Source of the DNA: Olavius algarvensis associated proteobacterium Delta 3
Lineage (GTDB): Bacteria; Desulfobacterota; Desulfobacteria; Desulfobacterales; CAFBRK01
DNA: 63,200 bases
Direction of reading: 5' to 3'
Assembly (NCBI GenBank): GCA_903231505.1
Contig: CAFBRK010000120.1
Coordinates: 1-63,200 of the forward strand
This document shows positions 43,205 through 53,377 of the stretch, piece by piece. Under the pieces are notes generated by a model that made no database searches, was not told the origin of the DNA, and was given only the letters and a program-made list of their open reading frames with translations. A program made the position numbers and the translations under genes. Within the stretch, counting starts at the first letter, position 1. The number at the start of each line of letters is the position of its first letter.

Positions 43205-43833
43205 GGTTTAACTCCTTTTGATATCTTCTCGGATGTCGTTATCCATTGTGTTCAGGATTCGTGGTGCCTTACGTCTCTTGAGCCGGTCCCGGTGAGATCG
43301 TAAGCCGGGTACTCCGGCCAGCGTAAGACTCAGCCGGACAGAGACATTTATTTTGGTGCTGTTACACAAAAGGTAATGCGGAAGTCGACCCGAACAACCC
43401 CGGGGGGGACAAGGGGACGGGCATGCTATTATGCGTTTCTTCAGGGGTTGGTAAAGAAACACTGACCCTTATTGCTCGATCATCTTGGATTTCGGAAAAT
43501 GAAGTCGAAAGGTGTTCTAAAATGCCGCCCTCCGACACGCCAGGTATCGATCAGTCAATTAAAATGCTCGATGGTGTGGATCAGCCGGATCCAGTATTTT
43601 TGATCCTTTCCCGATTCGTGTTTTAGCGGAACGATTTGTTGACGCAGTGCGGCAATGGCGTCAAAGTGGGGAAAACCATTTGTTGTGTTGAAAATCCTAG
43701 CAGATCTGGATAATTATCGGAAATGGCAAGTTTTCTGATATCTACCCTCGCTTAAAATAGAGGGCCCGGGCGTAGCAAAACCGATGATGCTCGACCTGCC
43801 CGCCCGAACAACCTCTATCACGCCTTTTTCGGC
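43205..43833. other. Intergenic region with the longest repeat B copy
   Basis: 43408-43730 is a nearly complete composite repeat B. 43205-43407 is the upstream region of the isochorismatase-like gene without a recognised gene. Confidence 0.55.
43408..43730 (+). repeat. Repeat family B, full-length composite copy
   Basis: Joins the 5' half seen at 25552 and the 3' half seen at 2082 in one 323-bp unit, showing they are parts of one element. A short decayed coding-like stretch (LAERFVDAVRQWRQSGENHL) occurs in it. Confidence 0.8.
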
Positions 43834-45819
43834 TCAGTGGTTGCGGCCACGCCAGTAATACAGCCTCCTTTGGCCCAGCGGGGTCATCATGATGTTCTCC
43901 ACGGCCACGCTTGAGCCGAGGTGGAACTCAACATCGACACCGTTGGTGTTGTCTAAGGTATGCAAGTCGATATTGCGACGGTACACCCACACGTGGCCCG
44001 TGGTTACGTTCCATATCACGCACAGGAAGCGGTCTTTTAGCGTGAAGATACTGACAGCGCTATTGTTATTTCCATCATCGTCGTTTTCATTACAGATCGG
44101 CACGAAGCTGGAGAACGGTGCGGCAAACAGCATGATCCCATCGACATAGATGGTCACAACATCGTCCGGTTCAGGGGTCATCGGGGTGATATCAGCCCTG
44201 ACACTGACCTGTCCTCTGGTGCGGTCTCTCCTTGACCATTTGACCCAAGCAGCCTTGACCGAAAAACCAAGATCCTGATCGACGACGATGGTGATAGAGC
44301 CTGACACCTCATCCTGACTGTCAGAGACCGTTACCCACGCCAAGTAGGACCCCGGGGTGGTGTAAACATGGCTCGGGTTAGCATCTGTGCTGGTATTGTC
44401 AGCGCTACCCGGGTCGCCAAAATCCCACGCATGCGTCAATGGGTCGCCGTCGTCATCCATAGCGTTGGCAGCAAACTCGACCAATAGCGGCGCGGAACCC
44501 GAGATTGGAGTAGCGACAGGCGAGATGGTCGGGGGTGTGTTTGCCTCCGATAGGACCGTGATCAGAACTGTATCCTGCCCAGTGGCGCCCAGCTCATCTG
44601 TGACCAACAAATCCACTGTGTATTCTCCGGGAAACAAATACATGCTGCTGGGAGTAGGTACGATGGCGGCATCGCCGGTTCCAAAACGCCAGAGAAAGCT
44701 TATGTTTCCCCCTTCCGGGTCAAAGCTTCCGGAGCCGTCAAACTGCACGGTCAGCGGCGCCGGCCCGCTTATTGGATCTGCTGCAATTACCGCTACCGGC
44801 GGCAGATTATCCGCCACTCTGATCGTGATGGTGTCCGGCAGGCTCCAATCGGTGCCGTCAAACACGATTAAAGATACTAAATATTCGCCCTCCGTGTCGG
44901 CCGAGAAAGAAGGTGTGGTGGCGTTTGGGGGAAACAAGTTCACGGAACTCCCCGGCGGTTGTGAATCCACTGACCATTGCCAGGCGACGATCGGATCCCC
45001 GTCTGGATCAATTCCCGATCCCATAAGGGTGATCGAATCATTAGTGTACACATCCCGATCTCCCCCTGCATCGGCTATGGGTGGTGTGTTCGCCTCCGAT
45101 AGGACCGTGATCAGAATCGTTGCCTGATTGCCCTCGCCAAGCTCATCAACCACTGTAAACCTTACGGTGTAATCCCCTGGGAAGATATAGATGTTAGTGG
45201 CGGATACGTCAGTGGAGCCATTGCCATCGTCAAATTGCCAAGAATATCTCAATTCTCCACCTTCTGGGTCATAGCTCCCAGAGCCATCAAACTGCACGGT
45301 CAGCGGCGCCGGCCCGCTTATTGGATCTGCTGCAATTACCGCTACCGGCGGCAGGTTGTCCGCTGCCCGAATTGTAATGGTGTCCGGCAGGCTCCAATCG
45401 GTGCCATCGAATACAATCAAGGAGACGATGTAGGCGCCCTCAGTGTCTGCAAAAAAAATCGGATTAGGAGAATCGATAGGTGCCAGATCCGCCAAACTCC
45501 CCGTGGGCTTCGAATCCAATGACCATTGCCAGGCGACGATCGGATCCCCGTCTGGATCGGTTGCTGATCCCATGAGGGTGATCGAATCATTGGTGTAAAC
45601 ATCCCGATCCCCACCGGCGTTTGCCACTGGAGGTGTGTTCTGCGCCAAGGCAACCGGCACGTTATACGGATAGAGCATAAACGGGCAAAGGAGGATCGCT
45701 GCCAGGAGGAATCCGGATCGAATTGATGATTTTCTCCATCCTTGGCGACTTGAATTTTTAATTGGAAGCGAACGCCTGGCTATATTGTTGCGTGTGCGAA
45801 GCAATACATTTCTTCCCAT
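43834..45819 (-). CDS. Secreted multi-PKD-domain protein
   Basis: A 661-residue exported protein from ATG 45819 (site GGAGGCAGGG); the frame is open 24 bp further. The signal ends around NVPVALAQ. Then come alternating Ig-like/PKD modules: two copies of a pair (NAGGDRDVYTNDSITLMGS; PVAVIAADPISGPAPLTVQF), a fifth PKD (ISPVATPISGSAPLLVEF) and a C-terminal domain without a match (FSVKAAWVKWSRRDRTRG). The paired modules are nearly identical in DNA as well, so the gene grew by recent duplication. It probably acts as an extracellular adhesion or matrix protein. Confidence 0.88.
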   Translation of the reverse strand: MGRNVLLRTRNNIARRSLPIKNSSRQGWRKSSIRSGFLLAAILLCPFMLYPYNVPVALAQNTPPVANAGGDRDVYTNDSITLMGSATDPDGDPIVAWQWSLDSKPTGSLADLAPIDSPNPIFFADTEGAYIVSLIVFDGTDWSLPDTITIRAADNLPPVAVIAADPISGPAPLTVQFDGSGSYDPEGGELRYSWQFDDGNGSTDVSATNIYIFPGDYTVRFTVVDELGEGNQATILITVLSEANTPPIADAGGDRDVYTNDSITLMGSGIDPDGDPIVAWQWSVDSQPPGSSVNLFPPNATTPSFSADTEGEYLVSLIVFDGTDWSLPDTITIRVADNLPPVAVIAADPISGPAPLTVQFDGSGSFDPEGGNISFLWRFGTGDAAIVPTPSSMYLFPGEYTVDLLVTDELGATGQDTVLITVLSEANTPPTISPVATPISGSAPLLVEFAANAMDDDGDPLTHAWDFGDPGSADNTSTDANPSHVYTTPGSYLAWVTVSDSQDEVSGSITIVVDQDLGFSVKAAWVKWSRRDRTRGQVSVRADITPMTPEPDDVVTIYVDGIMLFAAPFSSFVPICNENDDDGNNNSAVSIFTLKDRFLCVIWNVTTGHVWVYRRNIDLHTLDNTNGVDVEFHLGSSVAVENIMMTPLGQRRLYYWRGRNH

Positions 45820-47024
45820 AACCCTGCCTCCATCCGAATCCATTCAGCTGTCACAATCATCTAAGAGTTATAAATCTATCGATGGAATACACATGAGATG
45901 TTTCTTGATGGCAACCCAGCTGTTGACACTCTCGTCAAAAACCAGGGCACAGATGTTCGACAGCAGTTAACGAGCTGAATTTCAGAACAAAAACCGAATC
46001 ACCGGTTGGCAACCCGGCGTTCCGTCGCATTTAGAACCCGCGTTCATATAGAACGATCACAGCTCTAAAAACGAAGTGGACCCGTGGCTTTCCGCCCCAG
46101 CCTTGCGACAGATTTGGCTTTATAGAATTTATTGGATGGTCTTATTTGAGGGAATAAATACTTTATATATACTGAATCATATTTATTTGGAGAAATCCTC
46201 CGTGTCAACATGAAACTTTCCTTGACAAAAGGAGTAAGTAAACGGGGGAGTTGTGGACAATTTACAGAAATTAGCGGTGATCATTTCTTAAACCGATCCA
46301 ATGCGTAATAGACAACTGACGATCAAGACGTTTATCTCTTATGGCGTGAAAAAGCCACCAGATTACCCGGCGACTATCGATTTCTTGACGGGTTCTCGGG
46401 GTCGGACCAGGATAACAAGAAATGCAGGATCCAAGGTTTACCCGCACGCCTGAGGCGCATAAATCCTCCAGGGGCGGATAAATCCACCAGAGGCGGGTAA
46501 ACCCTCCAGAGGCGGATGAACCTTTGGCGGCGCCGGAGGCGACCAGGGATTCGAGGATTCAAGGGGTCGAGCGAAAGCTTGACTTGACGCTCTAAGGTGC
46601 GTCAAGGCGATCATGAATTTCATAATTCAAAAAAAGACCCTGATTTTCGCCTTAAATCGCTAATTTTGATATCGAATACACCATCCTAAGATTATCCGTT
46701 CCATACACATTCAAATCCTTTCCATTTCCCTGATTCTTTCTAAAGATAAAGTGCACAGAAAAATGTGCATCGTGCCCATTTTCCAGGGCGGGTCATGCCC
46801 CTTTTTAATGCTTAACAAAGAAATTTCAGTTACTTATAGTTTTGGCACAATTCTCGCTTCATTCTGGATTGAGTTCATGAATTCAGGAAAACGCACGCGA
46901 CGTTCAAACCGTATGGTTGTCTATCCGACAGTGATCTGATGGTATCGATTCTTTCCAGGTTTCAGGTTTAACCCAACTTCGATATAATCGATGGCGCCAT
47001 TGGACGATAAACGGAGGTGTCATC
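45820..47024. other. 1.2-kb region with repeat A7, otherwise empty
   Basis: 46395-46692 is an expanded A copy. 45820-46394 and 46693-47024 hold no gene I can support. Confidence 0.5.
46395..46692 (+). repeat. Repeat family A, expanded copy A7 with internal tandem units
   Basis: Left GGGGTCGGACCAGGATAAC, right AAGACCCTGATTTTCGCCTT then GATATCGAATACACCATCCT. The insert at 46437-46520 has four degenerate copies of TAAACCCTCCAGAGGCGGA. Confidence 0.8.
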
Positions 47025-48407
47025 ATGAAATCCTTAAATTCAATAATCGTCCTCCTCATCATATCCTTTTCGTATATTGCGACAGTCAACCCCGCTTCGG
47101 CCCTGACATATTCCGATATCGAGGTAACGTGTCCCTTGGACGGGACCACATTCAACGTCAAAATGGCTATGTCAGGGACCCGGTTGGGCATGCGTCTCGA
47201 TCGAAAACCCTTGGGTCCCATCGCAGCGCCCTGGCCGGTACCGGTTTGCCCAACCGACCACTTCGTCCTGTATAAACAAGCATTCGATCAAAACGAGATT
47301 AACGACCTTAATAAATTAATCGGTTCTCCTGAATACCGGAACCAGGTCGAGAAGAACAGCTCCTATTACCTGCTGGCCAAGATTTATGAATTTCAAGGGA
47401 AACCATCCCACGAAATAGCGCACACTTACCTTAAGGCCTCATGGCAAGTGGAACGTGATCAACCCGAAACGTATGCGAAGTATGCTTCCCTGAGTTTGGA
47501 ACATTTCGAGAAATTTCTGTCAGAAGACAACCTCAGGGATCCGAAGACGCTTTCCGTGGAAGTCCTGTGTGCTGAACTCGAGCGGCGTCTGGCCCTGTTC
47601 GACAGCGCCCGAAAGCGCTTGACCCGCCTAAAAGATCAGTTCGAACTAGACAAGAGTATGTATGAGAAACTCATCGACCTTGAAATGGAGCTGATAAACG
47701 CCGGAGACACCGCCCCTCATGAAATGCCGAGATTTCCGGAGGCGGAGGCGGCCCACCGGTTTCTGAAGAGCGCGGCAAATATGTACGATCAGGGCCTGCT
47801 CGACCGTGCCATCGAAACCTATGGTCGTGCGATTCAACTTGTACCGGATTTCACCGATGCCTACATGGGTCGGTTTTTAGTCTATTATGACATGGGCCTC
47901 GGCAGGGAAGCGATGGATGACCTCAATATTGTGATTCGACTCGAGCCCCATAACGCCATGGCACTGTACGATAGGGGTCTTTTGAACTTCGAGATCGGTC
48001 GATTTGGAAACGCGGCAGATGATTTCGAGCAATCCTTTATGGCCGATCCCACCTCTCTTCTCTGCGCTGTTTTTCTCTATCTCTCCCGTGAACGATCCGG
48101 GCGGAATGGTAAACCGGAACTCGAGCGCAACGTATCGAAGTTTGATTTAAGTCAGTGGCCCGGTCCGGTGGCGTCCCTGTATCTTGGCAATGCCACGGCG
48201 CAGCAGGTGCTGACCGCGGCAAACCACCCGGTCAAACGCAAACAGCGCGAGTTGGAGTGTGAGGCATTCTTCTACGTCGGCCAATATTTCCTGCTGGAAG
48301 GAAAAACCAAATCTGCTGCCGATTTTTTTCGGAAGGCCGTCGCATCCAACATCCACCATTTTGTTGAGCATCGGATCGCAGAATCGGAACTTGGCCGGTT
48401 GCCGTAA
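47025..48407 (+). CDS. Secreted TPR protein with an N-terminal cysteine-pair domain
   Basis: A 460-residue exported protein with a strong site (GGAGGTGTCATC). The signal peptide ends near NPASALTY. Residues about 30-85 carry VTCPLDGTTFNVKMAMSGT, LDRKPLGP and VPVCPTDHFVLYKQAF, a DUF2225-like zinc-ribbon-type segment. TPR repeats follow (YDQGLLDRAIETYGRAIQLV; YDMGLGREAMDDLNIVIRLE; GRFGNAADDFEQSFMADPTS; FLLEGKTKSAADFFRKAVAS). It is likely a periplasmic scaffold or assembly protein. Confidence 0.82.
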   Translation: MKSLNSIIVLLIISFSYIATVNPASALTYSDIEVTCPLDGTTFNVKMAMSGTRLGMRLDRKPLGPIAAPWPVPVCPTDHFVLYKQAFDQNEINDLNKLIGSPEYRNQVEKNSSYYLLAKIYEFQGKPSHEIAHTYLKASWQVERDQPETYAKYASLSLEHFEKFLSEDNLRDPKTLSVEVLCAELERRLALFDSARKRLTRLKDQFELDKSMYEKLIDLEMELINAGDTAPHEMPRFPEAEAAHRFLKSAANMYDQGLLDRAIETYGRAIQLVPDFTDAYMGRFLVYYDMGLGREAMDDLNIVIRLEPHNAMALYDRGLLNFEIGRFGNAADDFEQSFMADPTSLLCAVFLYLSRERSGRNGKPELERNVSKFDLSQWPGPVASLYLGNATAQQVLTAANHPVKRKQRELECEAFFYVGQYFLLEGKTKSAADFFRKAVASNIHHFVEHRIAESELGRLP

Positions 48408-48428
48408 GTGCCCGGCACATTGAGATCT

Positions 48429-48533
48429 CCGGGTCGAACCAAGCTAAGCAATCAAGATCATATGAGATACGACGAAAATAGGCCCTGATTTTTACCTTAG
48501 ATCGCTTATTTCGATATCGAAAATATCATTCTT
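48429..48533 (+). repeat. Repeat family A, compact copy A8
   Basis: CCGGGTCGAACCAAGCTAAG, AATAGGCCCTGATTTTTACC, TATCGAAAATATCATTCTTG. It directly follows the TPR gene. Confidence 0.8.
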
Positions 48534-48689
48534 GGAAATTCCCTTCTGTTTCTTGAAACTTCCGTTCCAATCATTACAAGAAATGTAAAGGAAGTCCGAT
48601 AAACGCCCTGATGGATCATTAAACGCAATCACATGTTGCATATGCTTCGTATTGAACCACCGGGGTTTCTATGACATGGTGATGACGCG

Positions 48690-49160
48690 ATGATGGATAA
48701 AGAGACAGCCAGACCTCCGATTCGGATTGTCATTAAATACGCCCTTCTTCAACTACCCGGGCAAGTCCTCTTCTTGTTGATTCTCCTCCTGGTTCGGCGG
48801 TGGCTGGAGGTCCCGTCGTATCTGGTGTGGGGGCTGCTCGGCGTATGGGTGGCAAAGGATATTGTGTTATTTCCCTTTCTGTGGCGGTTTTACGACTCGC
48901 ACCAACATCCTGACAGATTCGGAATGGTCGGACGCACCGGTGTCGCCCTGACCCGTCTTAACCCGAACGGCTATGCAAAAGTACAGGGAGAACGGTGGCA
49001 GGCTGTTGTTCCTGACGAGCAAACTCCCATCGAAAAGGGCGAAACAGTTTGTGTCGATGGCATCAGCGGTCTCGAATTGACGGTTAACTCCTGCACCGAA
49101 GATGGAGAACACGAAGACACTTCTCCGGGTACCGGGGAGCATGGGGTCGTACCAAGCTAA
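48690..49160 (+). CDS. NfeD-like membrane protein with OB-fold C-terminus
   Basis: A 156-residue protein with two membrane helices (VLFLLILLLVRRWL; WGLLGVWVAKDIVLFPFLW) and a C-terminal OB-fold (GMVGRTGVALTRLNPNGYAK, VQGERWQAVVPDE, PIEKGETVCVDGISGLELTV) as in NfeD proteins that partner stomatin/flotillin-like proteins. No partner gene is adjacent. The last codons (HGVVPS*) are supplied by the left end of repeat A9: the stop TAA is inside its ACCAAGCTAAG module. Confidence 0.85.
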   Translation: MMDKETARPPIRIVIKYALLQLPGQVLFLLILLLVRRWLEVPSYLVWGLLGVWVAKDIVLFPFLWRFYDSHQHPDRFGMVGRTGVALTRLNPNGYAKVQGERWQAVVPDEQTPIEKGETVCVDGISGLELTVNSCTEDGEHEDTSPGTGEHGVVPS

Positions 49161-49248
49161 GCTATTAAGATTAAATGAGATATGATGAAAAAAAGCCCTG
49201 ATTTTTACTTCAGACAGCTCCTTTTGACAGCGAAAAAGACCGTCTAAG
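49148..49248 (+). repeat. Repeat family A, compact copy A9
   Basis: GGGGTCGTACCAAGCTAAGC, AAAGCCCTGATTTTTACTTC, GAAAAAGACCGTCTAAG. It overlaps the 3' end of the NfeD-like gene. Confidence 0.8.
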
Positions 49249-49388
49249 TCGGTTTCCCTGTAATAAACCTGCTATTTTTCCATCACAATCAAATTATAAT
49301 TTCGTGCAATGTCCGTATCTGTCAAACCGTTCCGGTATGTTCATGCTATCACATGAACAGCTGAGCAGCCGGCAACCTGGAAATCAAA

Positions 49389-52300
49389 ATGGCCATTGAA
49401 CTGTATTTTAGCAATCAGTTGGATCAACTGGCGGACAAATTCTCGGATGTCGTTACGGCTGAGATCCGGGGTAAAGACAATATCCTGGAACCGCCGGTGG
49501 TGATTGTGCCCAACGCTAATCTGGCCAAATGGCTGCAGCTCTTCCTGGCCGGGAAAAATGCGATATTTATGAACGTCGGGTTCCAGTATCTTGAAGCGGG
49601 CCTGTGGCGGATGCTCGCCGCTTTAGACTCCGGTGACAACAAGCCGGATATGATGGACAATGATCACCTTAAAATCCTTTTGCTTAACATTTTTCAAAAT
49701 CTGGATCGCAGCGACGCCGACTTTTTGCCCATTTCACGTTATCTGTTCGGGGCAGACGATACGGAAAGCCCGGCTGATGCTGCAAGGCTCTGGCAGCTGT
49801 CCGAAAAGATAGCCCATCTGTTTAAGGAATACGAATTTCACCGAACCGACATGATCCGGGCGTGGGCGTCACCGATCACTGAATTGGAGGGCATGGAACG
49901 GTGTCAACAACGGTTGTACGCACAGTTGAACGTGTTAAGAGATGAACTGGCGAGCCGAACGGGAAAACAGCTGGTTTCAACGATGGAATATGCCGACATT
50001 GTTCTTTCAACCTCCCGAAACGGCGAAAGGAAGCCTGCAGATTCTCAACGCATTCATTTTTTCGGCCTTTCCCAGATTTCAAACTTTCACTTAACGCTTA
50101 TCAACCGGCTTCAGGACTATTATACGATCCACATTTATACCATGAACCCCTGCGAAGAGTTTTGGGAGGATATCAAAACCCCGAGAGAAAAACGCTGGAT
50201 TCAGAGGACACGTGTCAAAGCCCTGGCCATACAAACCTCCGAACAGGAGCAGGGCGAACTTTTTCAGCAAGCGGACCATGCGCTGCTGGCCGCCTGGGGA
50301 AAGCCCGGTCGAGAGAGCGTTCGACTGTTGTGCCAATTGACCGATTACGATTTCAATGCCTGTTTCACAGCCTCCAGACCACCCGCCGGGATTCTGCAAC
50401 GTATCCAGAACGACATCCTCACGCGGTCTTCCGCCACCCGACATACGGAACATCTCGACCAGGACAGATCCTTGCAGATCGTTGCCTGCCCGAGCACTTA
50501 CAGGGAAGTTGAAACCGTATACAACAGCATCCTGTTCAATCTCGAACAGGACGACACGCTGCAGATGACCGATATCGCCATTCTGGTACCGGATATTTCA
50601 GCGTACAAACCTGTGTTCGATTCCGTTTTCAACCGCCACCCCAGGCAACTCGCCTACAACCTGGTGGACTCCCACGCCGAAATCGAGAGCACATACGGAA
50701 AAGCCGTGCTGGCCATTTTGAAATTGGCCACCGGCCGGTTTTCCAGAAACGAAGTCTTCGACCTGGTGTTAAATCCGTGTTTCATGGGTCGCTGGAAAAT
50801 TGGGCCCGATGATGTGCACGCCTGGGTGAACTGGACCCGTGAGTTGAATGTTTTTCACACGTTCGACAGTGCGTCCAAGAAGCGCAAGGGATACCCGGCC
50901 GGCAGTAATTTTACCTGGAAACAGGGGCTTGAAAGGCTTCGATTGGCAAGAATCATGGCCGCGCCGAAAGTCACCGACCCGGCAGGTTTTCTGCACTATG
51001 GGGAACGCGTTCCCTTCAGTGACGTAACAACCGGCGACACGGACCTGGTAGAAACGTTTTGCATGGTTGTAGAGGCGCTCCACCATGCCGTGAATCGGCT
51101 GCAGGCCAGGGACCTGAGCGGTGAGCAGTGGAAACAGCGCTTTTCCCGGACATGTGATCAGCTCCTTGAAATTCCCGAAGATTTCAAAGGGGAGGCCGCC
51201 GTTCGCCAGGCGCTGCTCAAAGCACTCGACAACCTTGAACTCTATGACCGCCTGGGGAAGGGTGCTTCACCGTCCGCCCTTGACGTGGATTTGATCAGAG
51301 AATTTATACGCGCCAACCTCGGGTCCATTTCCGGCGGGCACGGCAATTATCTGACCGACGGTGTGACCATTTCCGCGTTGCAGCCCATGCGGCCCATCCC
51401 GTTTCATATCGTCTACGTTCTGGGGATGGAAGAGGGGAATTTCCCGGGCAAGGCGGACTTTTCGTCTCTGGATCTGCGCTTGTTGAAGCGAAGGATCGGC
51501 GATATCAGCATCCCAGAACGCAACTGCTACCTGTTTCTTGAAATGCTGCTGTCCGTGCGGGAGAAATTGTACATCAGCTATGTCGCAAGGGACCTTCAAA
51601 AAGATCGTCTTCAGCAGCCGTGCAGTGTCATAAACCAGCTGAAAAGATATGTCGAGCTGGAGGTATTATCCGATGGAGAGCCGTTTCGTGTTTCCGAGAT
51701 ACCGCTTGCCGGCAGCAGCGAACGTTTCCTGGAGCCTGAAGCGATCAGTGCCTGGAGCGATGTTCTGGTGAATGATTCCCTGGCGGACCGTGTGGCGTAC
51801 TATCGGATTCATCGATTGTGGGATGCGTTCGAACAACAGGCGTCGACACATGATTTGGAACGGGTGGCGCGGTTTCATCCGGACCTGTCGTTCGATGCAC
51901 ATGCCGCTGCCGCGGAGGATCCGCCGGTGGAAAAGATCACATCGAGGCAATTGAAAAAATTCCTGGAGCATCCTGTCCGGCAGAAGATTCAGCGGCATCT
52001 TGGCCTTTATGATGAAGAAGAAACCATCGAAGACGTGGTGTTATCTGAAGATGAACCATTTTTCTCGGAATTCCCGTTGGATTATCGTCTGAAAATGGAT
52101 CCGATCCAACTCTGGATGGATGCCCACTTTTCCAGGATGGATGGGGGTACCGGTGAACTTGATCCAGAAGTATTTTACCATCTCGTCTATGACACATGCC
52201 GGCGAATGAGCCAAACGCCGGAGGGAGCGTTTGCCGATATCGACAGGGGTGAGATCATGGGTCACGTCAGACTCATGGTTGAGACCCTGACACCCGTTTT

Positions 52301-53000
52301 CGAGCAGATGGTGTCGGCAACACAGTTGTTCCGGGTTGTTTCGGTCGGGGATCCCGCCGAAGAACCCATCCCGCCGGACAGCCGTCTTGCCCGGAAACGC
52401 TTTAACCCGTTATCCTTCACGGTGCAGACCATGAACCGTGCAACGGAAACGGTTACGCGGGAAGTGGCGCTTCACGGGCAATTGCCCTGGGTGTGGAAGG
52501 ATGACGATGGCGCCTGGCACACGCTCGTGTTAACCGGTTCCGGTAAGAATCCCGGAGAACCCGATAAATACGTGCTTGGGCCGGTGTTGTTCTACCTGAT
52601 CTGTTTGGCCGGGGATGAGAGCAGCCGGTGGATCGCGCCGTCCGGTATCACGCTTCACATCGTTTACCGGGAAAACGTAAAGGAATGGACATACACCTTC
52701 GATCGTGAGACCGCCGAGGCGTACCTGATGGAACTGGTTTCGGATGCCCTGAATCCGTCCACGGCGGCATGGTTGCCGTTTGAAATCGTGACAAGCCGGA
52801 AACGATCGATTCAGCCACATAACATGCAGGACGGCGACGTGAGTGACGACATCCGGATGCTGTTTGCCGCTGAACTGGAAGACGCCTTTGCCGAGGAAGA
52901 AGATTATCTGATCCGAATGGCACAACCGGCAATTCCCGTGGATGCGTTCGACAGAGTCCGCAATCGCTTTAAAATTTACTTTGACCGGACCACCGGCTGA
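49389..53000 (+). CDS. recC: Exodeoxyribonuclease V gamma subunit RecC
   Basis: A 1203-residue RecC, the subunit that splits DNA ends and, in E. coli, recognises Chi. Motifs: N-terminal ELYFSNQLDQLADKF and VPNANLAKWLQLFLAGK; SEKIAHLFKEYEFHRTDMI; IHFFGLSQISNFHLTLINRL; VHAWVNWTRELN; ALQPMRPIPFHIVYVLGMEE; NYCYLFLEM-like NCYLFLEMLLSVREKLYISY. Length matches the family. It is first of the recC-recB-recD set; a repeat separates it from recB by 377 bp. The ribosome binding site is weak. Confidence 0.93.
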   Translation: MAIELYFSNQLDQLADKFSDVVTAEIRGKDNILEPPVVIVPNANLAKWLQLFLAGKNAIFMNVGFQYLEAGLWRMLAALDSGDNKPDMMDNDHLKILLLNIFQNLDRSDADFLPISRYLFGADDTESPADAARLWQLSEKIAHLFKEYEFHRTDMIRAWASPITELEGMERCQQRLYAQLNVLRDELASRTGKQLVSTMEYADIVLSTSRNGERKPADSQRIHFFGLSQISNFHLTLINRLQDYYTIHIYTMNPCEEFWEDIKTPREKRWIQRTRVKALAIQTSEQEQGELFQQADHALLAAWGKPGRESVRLLCQLTDYDFNACFTASRPPAGILQRIQNDILTRSSATRHTEHLDQDRSLQIVACPSTYREVETVYNSILFNLEQDDTLQMTDIAILVPDISAYKPVFDSVFNRHPRQLAYNLVDSHAEIESTYGKAVLAILKLATGRFSRNEVFDLVLNPCFMGRWKIGPDDVHAWVNWTRELNVFHTFDSASKKRKGYPAGSNFTWKQGLERLRLARIMAAPKVTDPAGFLHYGERVPFSDVTTGDTDLVETFCMVVEALHHAVNRLQARDLSGEQWKQRFSRTCDQLLEIPEDFKGEAAVRQALLKALDNLELYDRLGKGASPSALDVDLIREFIRANLGSISGGHGNYLTDGVTISALQPMRPIPFHIVYVLGMEEGNFPGKADFSSLDLRLLKRRIGDISIPERNCYLFLEMLLSVREKLYISYVARDLQKDRLQQPCSVINQLKRYVELEVLSDGEPFRVSEIPLAGSSERFLEPEAISAWSDVLVNDSLADRVAYYRIHRLWDAFEQQASTHDLERVARFHPDLSFDAHAAAAEDPPVEKITSRQLKKFLEHPVRQKIQRHLGLYDEEETIEDVVLSEDEPFFSEFPLDYRLKMDPIQLWMDAHFSRMDGGTGELDPEVFYHLVYDTCRRMSQTPEGAFADIDRGEIMGHVRLMVETLTPVFEQMVSATQLFRVVSVGDPAEEPIPPDSRLARKRFNPLSFTVQTMNRATETVTREVALHGQLPWVWKDDDGAWHTLVLTGSGKNPGEPDKYVLGPVLFYLICLAGDESSRWIAPSGITLHIVYRENVKEWTYTFDRETAEAYLMELVSDALNPSTAAWLPFEIVTSRKRSIQPHNMQDGDVSDDIRMLFAAELEDAFAEEEDYLIRMAQPAIPVDAFDRVRNRFKIYFDRTTG

Positions 53001-53377
53001 GATCTTAATTCGGCCCATACTAGCCCGGACGTTGCGCCGAAAGGAGACGTTCATGGGCGAGGCAGTTCCTATCGGGGTTACACAGGCACTGACGTGCCCC
53101 CTGGCGTGTTAATAACGCCAAGACGCCTCGCTTTGCGATGCGTTGCTCACTACGAGGTGAAGCTGTAGTATTTCTACCGCGAGCCTCGAATAACGAAGAC
53201 CATGGACGTCTCCTTTTGGCCCGCAGGGTGAACTCTTTTCAGCGCGTTTCGCCATTATTGAGGGTAACAATCTGTATGTTGAAACAATAACCCAGCAGAA
53301 CCAATAACAGCTTGATATTGTTTCTTTTTAGCCATCTGCTGAATAGAGTTCACGCAATGATCGGGCCAGGAGTGAAC
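53001..53377. other. recC-recB spacer with repeat C
   Basis: 53028-53242 is a family C element in minus orientation; the rest carries no gene. The element separates genes that are usually close together. Confidence 0.6.
53028..53242 (-). repeat. Hairpin repeat family C, copy 2 (inverse, longer centre)
   Basis: On the minus strand it reads CACCCTGCGGGCCAAAAGGA at one end and ACGTCTCCTTTCGGCGCAAC at the other, with CTACAGCTTCACCTCGTAGT inside. The centre contains an additional 75-bp segment with its own inverted arms (GGCGTCTTGGCGTTATTAAC / CGCCAAGACGCC). Confidence 0.7.
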
